Below, in pieces: positions 58,394 through 64,000 of a stretch of DNA of 64,000 bases (position 1 is its first letter; each line of letters starts with the position of its first letter). The DNA is taken from positions 92,154,942 to 92,218,941 of the forward strand of contig OX457056.1 of NCBI GenBank assembly GCA_949752795.1. The letters are read 5' to 3'. Below the pieces are notes generated by a model. The model saw only the letters and a program-made list of their open reading frames with translations. It was not told where the DNA came from and searched no databases. Origin of the DNA: Hyperoodon ampullatus. Lineage: Eukaryota > Chordata > Mammalia > Artiodactyla > Ziphiidae. The translations under genes and the position numbers were made by a program.

Positions 58394-58608
58394 ACGAAGG
58401 ACATCTTTAGCTGCAAACTTTATTTCTAAAATTTTTGTTTGTGATGGAGATTTGAATCCAGATCCAACTGAGTCCAATACCCTCAGTCTTAAGACCTTTG
58501 TAAATCTGCCTTTCCTGAGACGGATTGATCAGTAAATGGGAGAAGATATCAGCTTTCCTGCTCCCCAAATGGCTTCTCCTTCTCCATCACCTTGCTGGTT
58601 CTTCCTCC
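58394..58608 (-). other. Non-L1 segment joined to the L1 5' end (candidate 5' transduction)
   Basis: About 215 bp between the canonical L1 start (...ggaggaagatggcgg...) and the target-site duplication. It bears no resemblance to the L1 5' UTR and contains a degraded reverse MIR piece (about 58,443-58,505), so it looks like ordinary host DNA. Its outer end reads ggaggaaga, and the L1 start reads the same word, a roughly 10-bp match at both junctions. A transcript that began upstream of a source L1 would account for it. See the findings for alternatives. Confidence 0.75.
58443..58505 (-). repeat. Degraded MIR piece inside the extra 5' segment
   Basis: Plus-strand 'gatggagatttgaatccaga', 'tccaactgagtccaataccc' and 'tcagtcttaagacctttg' match the reverse MIR head ('gatttgaacccagat...gactccaaagcc...gctcttaacc'). 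Confidence 0.6.
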
Positions 58609-58623
58609 GTCCCATAGGTTTTT
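58609..58623. repeat. Target-site duplication, young L1 (right copy)
   Basis: gtcccataggttttt, identical to 51,099-51,113. Old-L1 ORF2 sequence continues across the pair with no loss. Confidence 0.9.
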
Positions 58624-59490
58624 GGTGGTTGTGTTTTCGTTGTCATTTGTTTCTATGTATTTTTTTTATTTCTTCTTTGATTTCTTCAGTGATCTCTTGG
58701 TTATTTACTAGCACACTGTTTAGCCTCCATGTATTTGTGTTTTTTAGTTTTCTTCCTGTAATTGATTTCCAATCTCATAGCGTTGTGGTCAGAAAAGATA
58801 CTTGATACAATTTCAATTTTCTTAAATTTTCTGAGGCTTGATTTGGGATCCAAGATGTGATCTATCCTGGAGAATGTTCCGTGTGCACTTGAGAAGAAAG
58901 TGTATTCTGCCACTTTTGGGTGGAATGTTTTATAAATATCAATTAGATCTATCTGGTCTATTGTGTCATTTAAAGCTTGCGTTTCCTTATTTATTTTCTC
59001 TTTGGATGATATGTCCATTGGTGTAAGTCGGGTGTTAAAATCCCCTACTATTATTGTGTTACTGTCAACTTCTCCTTTCATGGTTGTTAGCATTTGCCTT
59101 ATGTATTGAGGTGTTCCTATGTTGGGTGCATAAACATTTATAATTGTTATAAATTATATATCTTCTTCTTGGATTGATCCTTTGATCATTATGTAGTGTT
59201 CCTCCTTATCTCTTGTAACAGCCTTTATTTTAAAGTCTACTTTATCTGATTCGAGTATTGTTACTCCAGCTTTCTTTTGATTTCCATTTGCATGGAATAT
59301 CTTTTTCCATCCCTTCACTTTCAGTCTGTATGTGTCCCTAGGTCTGAAGTGGGTCTCTTTTAGAGAGCATATATATGGGTCTTGTTTTTGTATCCATTCA
59401 GCCAGTCTGTGTCTTTTGGTTTGGGCATTTAATCCATTTACATTCAAGGTTATTATCGATATGTATGTATGTTTCTATTACCGTTTTCTT
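58609..59490 (-). pseudogene. Old L1 ORF2 remnant (endonuclease part)
   Basis: The N-terminal endonuclease region of the same ORF2 as 48,200-51,113. The pieces 59,154-59,447 and 58,701-59,093 keep NVNGLN, the ETHFRPRD segment, GDFNT and the SDHNA motif with the catalytic Asp present, which the young copy lacks. The start codon appears lost and a frame break lies between the pieces. Confidence 0.88.
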
Positions 59491-59544
59491 AATTGCTTTG
59501 GGTTTGTTTTTGTGGGTCTTTTTCTTCTCTTGTGTTTCCCACCT

Positions 59545-60442
59545 AGAGAAGTTTCTTTAGCATTTGTTGTAAAGCTGGTTTGGTGGTGCTGAATTCTCTT
59601 AGCTTTTGCTTGTCTGAAAAGCTTTTGACTTCTCCATCGAATCTGAATGAGATCCTTGCTGGGTAGAGTAATTTTGGTTATAGGTTTTTCTCTTTCATCA
59701 CTTTAAGTATATCCTGCCACTCTTTTCTGGCCTGCAGAGTATCCACTGAAAAATCAGCTGATAACCTTATGGGGATTCCTTTGTATGTTATTTTTTGTTT
59801 TTCCCTTGTTGCTTTTAATATTTTTTCTTTGAATTTAATTTTTGTTAGTTTGATTAGTATGTATCTTGGTGTGTTTTTCCTAGGGTTTATCTTGTATGGG
59901 ACTCTGTGCTTCCTAGACTTAGGTGACTATTTCCTTTCCCATGTTAGGGAAGTTTTCGACTATAATCTCTTCAAATATTTTCTCAGACCCTTTCTTTTTC
60001 TCTTCTTCTTCTGGGATCCCTATAATTCAAATGTTGGTGCTTTTAGTGTTGTCCCAGAGGTCTCTGAGATTGTCTTCAATTCTCTTCATTCTTTTTTCTG
60101 TATTCTGTTCCTTGGCAATTATTTCCACCATTTTATCTTCCAGCTCACTTATTTGTTCTTCTGCCTCAGTATTCTGTTATTGATTCCTTCTAGTGTATGT
60201 TTCATTTCAGTTATTGTGTTGTTCATCTCTGTTTGTTTGTTCTTTAGTTCTTCTAGATATTTTTAAAACATTTCTTGTATTTTCTCAATCCCGGTCTCCA
60301 TTTTGAGATTCTGGGTCATCTTTATTATCATTATTCTGAATTCTTTTTCAGGTAGATTGCCTATTTCCTCTTCATTTATTTGGTCTTGTAGGTATTTACC
60401 TTGCTCCTTCATCTGTGACATATTTTTTTGCTGTCTCACTTT
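59545..60442 (-). pseudogene. Old L1 ORF1 remnant
   Basis: Minus-strand ORF1 sequence. The N-terminal part is readable as a frame ending at 60,263 ([14 protein letters not shown] segment, then a stop), and the RRM/C-terminal part is present but broken by stops and frameshifts between 59,545 and 60,260. The start codon appears changed. The two long plus-strand frames (59,769-60,266; 59,923-60,183) are antisense shadows. Confidence 0.85.
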
Positions 60443-60444
60443 TT

Positions 60445-61545
60445 TCTTTTTTTTTTTTTTATGAGTGGTTTGTGTTCCTGTCTTACTGGTTGTTTGGCCT
60501 GAGGCTTCCAGCACTGGAGTTTGTAGGCTATTGGGTAGAGTTGGGTCTTGGTGCTGAGATGAGGAACTCGGTGAGACCTCACTCCGACAAATATTCCCTG
60601 GGATCTGAGGTTCTCTGTTCATCCACGGGTTTGGACTTGGAGCTCCCACTGCAGGAGCTTTGGCCGGACCCTGGGCTTGTGAACCAAGATTCCACAAGAT
60701 GTGTGGGGTGGCAAAAAAAAAGAATAATAAAGTAAAAAATAAAATTAGACTAGGAAACTAATAAATATGTTAGAAAGAATATAAAAATAAAAATATATAT
60801 GAATCAACAACTGGAATGTACATCAGTACCACAACAGTAAAAGAGAAGGGAAAAGAAGAAAAAGGGGGGGGGGAAGCCCTTGGCTGTGGAGGGCGGGGCC
60901 TAAGAAAGGGTGAGGTTTGGGTGGTGGGCAGGGCCTATGCTCAGGAACCACAGGGCTGGAAAGGGCCCTGGGGGCTGTGTGGGTGGGGCTTAGGCTCAAG
61001 GAACAGAAGGGGCCCAGGCATGCCCTCCACCCCTGGTCTCAGAGGGCAGGGGACCTCACCTGGGAGCCCAGCAGCCTTCCTGGGTTACAGTGGGCAGGGC
61101 AAATGCCCTCATCTCCTCTTCTGCTCCTCCTGTCTGGGGTTTGGGAGGACCCCTCCCACCTGCCTCTCCTGATCTGTCTGGCCTCACTCCTATGCCCCCA
61201 GGGCCCACACAGCCTGGAGGGGGCTTTGGAGGAGGGGAACCGGCTTGGGAGCTCAGCAGGCTCCCTGGCCCCAGTGGGCCAGGTGATCGCCCGCTGCTCC
61301 TCTCCCACTCTTCCTGGAGAGTCCCTCCCGCCTGCCTCTCCTGATCTCCCCCGCCTCAGGGGTGCCGATCCTGTCTGGCTTCCACTTCTCCTCCCCCCTC
61401 AGTCCCCCTACATCCTACCAGTTCACTTTGGGGTTCCTCCCATCTCCTTAAGTGTCAGAGTCTCCCACCAACGGCCAGCAGGCACGCTAGCTGTGGGTAG
61501 ACTCTAACTCCATGGCTTCCCACACCACCATCTTGACTCTGCCTC
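60445..61545 (-). promoter_or_regulatory. Old L1 5' UTR
   Basis: A leader of about 1.1 kb, GC-rich at 60,880-61,500. It contains a G-run (60,864-60,873) and an A-rich patch (about 60,710-60,860) near its inner half. The long plus-strand frames here (118 and 196 codons) reflect high GC and lack any domain. Confidence 0.75.
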
Positions 61546-61558
61546 CTGGCATTTTCTT
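61546..61558. repeat. Target-site duplication, old L1 (right copy)
   Basis: ctggcattttctt, pairing with 47,801-47,813. Confidence 0.85.
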
Positions 61559-62090
61559 ATAAAGTTAAACATACACGTATCATGTGGCCCAGTAATCTCA
61601 CCCCTGGGCATTTACCCAAAGGAAATTGAAGCTTACATTAACATAAAACCCTATACATGAACATTTATAGTGGCTTAATTCATAATTTCAAAAACTGGAA
61701 GCAACCTAAATGTCCTTTGATTGGCAAAAGCATAAACAAACTGGCACCTCCACATATTGGATTACCCAACAGTAAAAATAAATGAAACTACTGATGTACA
61801 CAATAACACTGGTGGATCTCAGACATATTATGCTCAGTGAAAGAAGCCACATCCTGCCTAATTCCATTTTATGATATTCTGGAAACAACAAGATCATAGG
61901 AAGAGAAAATAGATTGCTGGGGCTGGTGGTGGAGAAAAAGGTTGACTACAAAGGGACAGTACAGTATAGGGAAACTTTCAGAGTGATGGAACAGTTCTGT
62001 ATCTTGACTGTAGTGGTAGTTACATGACTGTATTTGTTCATTAAAACTCATAAAACTTTACAACAAAAATAGTAAATTTTTCTGTATGTA
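61559..62090 (+). mobile_element. Outer L1M LINE, segment 3 (3' end)
   Basis: Continues the ORF2-end sequence left at 47,808: 'ggcccagtaatctcacccct', 'gggcatttacccaaaggaaa', 'gcaacctaaatgtcctttga', 'gatctcagacatattatgct' and then an L1M 3' UTR ('attgctggggctggtggtgg', 'ctgtatcttgactgtagtgg'). Removing the inserted elements restores one L1M in order. Confidence 0.88.
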
Positions 62091-62109
62091 AACAGAAAAG
62101 TGAATAAAC

Positions 62110-62480
62110 AATCAATATCTCATATAAATGTCTAACAGAGGACTGTCCAAATAAATTATGGGCCACTTCACAAAGGGATAAAATATTCCTTTCAAAAAAG
62201 AATAAGCTAGGTTTAAATGCAATAGCCAGAACATATGTCTAAGAGAGAAAAAGCAAGTTGCAGAAGTGTAGGCATATGGTGATTCCATTTTAATGAACCT
62301 ATGCATGTGTATGTTAGTAACTCTATGGGAAAAAAAAAACTAAGGAGAAATAGTCACCCAAATAGTAAGACAGATATTTTCTGAGAAGTTAGATGATAAA
62401 GGACTTTCATTTTCTATGATATACATATTATAATAATGTATGAAGTTTTTAAACAGATTTTTTTCATAATACAAAATCAT
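62110..62480 (+). mobile_element. Further L1M LINE fragment
   Basis: 'atgtctaacagaggactgtc', 'caaataaattatgggccact' and 'gtgattccattttaatgaac' resemble a second, partly overlapping old L1M segment. It is degraded and non-coding. Confidence 0.55.
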
Positions 62481-64000
62481 AAAGATATAAAATCTTATGT
62501 TTTGAGCTGAAAATATCCATGTACTTCCCCATAAGAGCATAGAATTTAAGTGATTTCCTGACAGGCAGTTAAGAATAGGCTTTAGCAATAATTTGAAATA
62601 GAAGCTTGATTCAGAGTCTAGAGTCAGATCTGAAGGTAAGACTGGCAGTTTCCCCTTGAGCCAGCATTTGTGCCACCCATTAGCAAGTGCTACCAGGTTT
62701 AAAAGAACATTTTAGTAACCAATGAAAAAGGCAAACCAACATGAGACAATGACCTACAAGCAAAGGTGCATGAAAAGTGAAGGTTTTTTTACAGCTTCCA
62801 AACCCTATAAGTGCTTTTTAAACACTAATGTTCTCTTGAATCTGAAGTTGTTTTTTTCACAGTAAAATGTCTAATCTCTCTAAAACCACGTATATCCATT
62901 ATAGGCCAGAGAACTCCTCTTGGCCAAGCAAGGCAAGAAAAACTATGATAAACATGACAACAATCCAACAATGAACATAATATCACAGTTCAACGAAACC
63001 CTGGGAAATGTAGTACTTGACTATTTTCTTGGAACCTTCTTCTTCCATGTAAGCCAGAATATGGAAGTTTTTATTAAGATTGCATTCAGTGAAAATAAAA
63101 TGGCGATGCTATAGATTCTACAGAAGTGTTGGTCAATGTTAGGCTTTGAGTGTAACATTAAAAAAAAAATTAATTGGAAACACAAATTGACTCCTCAAGA
63201 GTCACATGGTTCCCAAGATTTTCCTTAAGGAGAACAGCATGTTGAAGAGATACTTCTGAAAAGAAAAACGAATACAAGTCTAGAAACATTCCTGTTTTCT
63301 GATTTACTGGGCTATTTACTGGCATTCACTGGAGTCCAGTAAGAGAACTCTATAGATGAAGTTGTGAACCCCTGGGGTTGGCAAATCTTTTCGTGAGTCT
63401 GAAGAGGGTTCTACAGACCAGGGAGTCTGCCGAAATGAAGTCCCCTTTCCTTGGCCCATCCTCAACTGTAAAGGAAACTGCATTTTTTCAGATACATCTT
63501 TTCAGATCGATAATCGGGCTCCTGTATATTTCCTTACAGATGTTCCAATGTTCCCAGAAGAGCTTGTTTTAACTAGCTTTCATTTTTAAACAGTCTGGTT
63601 TTAATGAAAATGGGCTTGAATGAAGAGTTTTATATAGCAATCATGGCTTATGTCTGAAGCCTCTAAGTCTTCTCCATTATGAGTTTTACTCTAAGTACAA
63701 AAGGATGAAGAAAAGAACATAGGAAATAAAACACCTAACAGAAAAAGAATATATGTTTATAGTATTTTAATACTGACAAAAATATTCCTTCAAAAAGAAT
63801 TTGCATTCTGAGATTTCCTTCTACCAGCACCATAGATTTCCTCATTCTACCATCAGTGGTAGTCTGCATGCTCTAGTCTACACCCTTCAGACTTCTGAAA
63901 AGCTCTTCTGTACTTTCACTTTCCATTCCATTAAAGGGGAAGATTGATTCTTCCTTAGAGGGAACCCCTTTTGGAATCAGAGGTTGGCTCTCAGGCCATG
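62481..64000. other. 1.5 kb of single-copy AT-rich DNA
   Basis: No exon or known repeat recognised up to the window end. Confidence 0.4.

Larger units (their letters stand above)
51114..58608 (-). mobile_element. Young full-length L1 LINE with extra 5' sequence
   Basis: A non-LTR retrotransposon on the minus strand: poly-A (T-run from 51,109), 3' UTR to 51,451, ORF2 51,452-55,270, a 58-bp spacer, ORF1 55,329-56,243, a 5' UTR of about 2.1 kb to roughly 58,393, then about 215 bp of non-L1 sequence to 58,608. It is flanked by a 15-bp target-site duplication and inserted in the ORF2 of an older L1 of the same orientation. One intact frame and one frame with a single stop indicate a geologically recent insertion. 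It is not competent as it stands because of the ORF2 lesions described separately. Confidence 0.95.
58609..61545 (-). mobile_element. Old full-length L1, 5' segment
   Basis: The 5' half of the element whose 3' half is 47,814-51,113. Order on the element strand: 5' UTR (61,545 to about 60,445), ORF1 remnant (about 60,442-59,545), ORF2 N-terminal remnant (about 59,490-58,609). The first bases of the element (gaggcagagtcaagatggtg on the minus strand) are a normal L1 5' start with a YY1-like AAGATGGTGG at 61,525-61,534, directly followed by the 13-bp TSD. It is full length but inactive. Confidence 0.92.

Noticed and set aside
60816..61507. 118- and 196-codon plus-strand frames in the old L1 leader
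   Set aside because: They lie antisense in a GC-rich L1 5' UTR, with no family resemblance.
46635..62090. Endogenous retrovirus
   Set aside because: No LTR pair, gag, protease or envelope-like frame. All coding signals are L1 ORF1/ORF2.

Overview
The window looks like mammalian, almost certainly cetacean, nuclear DNA. It carries many copies of a tRNA-derived SINE of the CHR type, in the short form typical of whales and dolphins (head ggcttccctggtggcgcag, tail gcccgcgtaccgc plus poly-A). It also carries cetartiodactyl-type L1 LINEs and a background of ancient MIR, L2 and L1M fragments. I see no host protein-coding exon, no rRNA or tRNA gene and no CpG-island gene promoter. The window is best read as intergenic or deep-intronic DNA. 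Only L1 elements contribute real long reading frames.

Positions 1-46,600 are a mosaic of single-copy sequence and short repeats. Two cetartiodactyl L1 3' fragments lie at 616-1,115 and about 2,846-3,012. CHR-type SINEs lie at 11.6, 12.5, 13.3, 18.05, 21.1, 22.25, 24.05, 25.05, 42.1 and 43.0 kb, several with clear target-site duplications (TSDs), and four landed inside MIRs. There are many MIR and L2 relics, an L1M remnant at 6.7 kb and another at 36.6 kb, one hAT-like palindromic relic near 20 kb, a possible CR1/L3 relic near 26.5 kb and a 139-bp (CA)n tract at 29.18 kb. Single-copy stretches include 7.0-10.8 kb, 27.5-29.2 kb and 32.4-34.5 kb.

Positions 46,600-62,100 form a nested retrotransposon stack. 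The outermost layer is an old plus-strand L1M 3' part (about 46,635 to 62,090). It is interrupted by a long CHR-type SINE (47,110-47,525, 12-bp TSD) and by a complete but decayed minus-strand L1 (47,814-61,545, 13-bp TSD). That L1 is in turn split by a second, much younger full-length minus-strand L1 (51,114-58,608, 15-bp TSD). The young L1 has an intact ORF1 (304 codons). Its ORF2 has 1,272 codons broken by a single in-frame TAG at codon 1035, and it also carries an Asp-to-His change in the endonuclease SDH motif. Its 5' UTR is about 2.1 kb and holds a long homopurine/homopyrimidine tract, two and a half tandem ~75-bp units, a CpG-rich promoter-like block and a YY1-like site near the 5' end.

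The most unusual observation is a ~215-bp segment of non-L1 sequence (58,394-58,608) between the canonical 5' end of the young L1 and its TSD. It contains a decayed MIR piece, so it looks like host DNA carried in with the element: a 5' transduction, or a template-switch chimera. A 10-bp match at both ends of the segment allows other explanations. From 62.1 to 64.0 kb the sequence returns to an L1M fragment and then AT-rich single-copy DNA.
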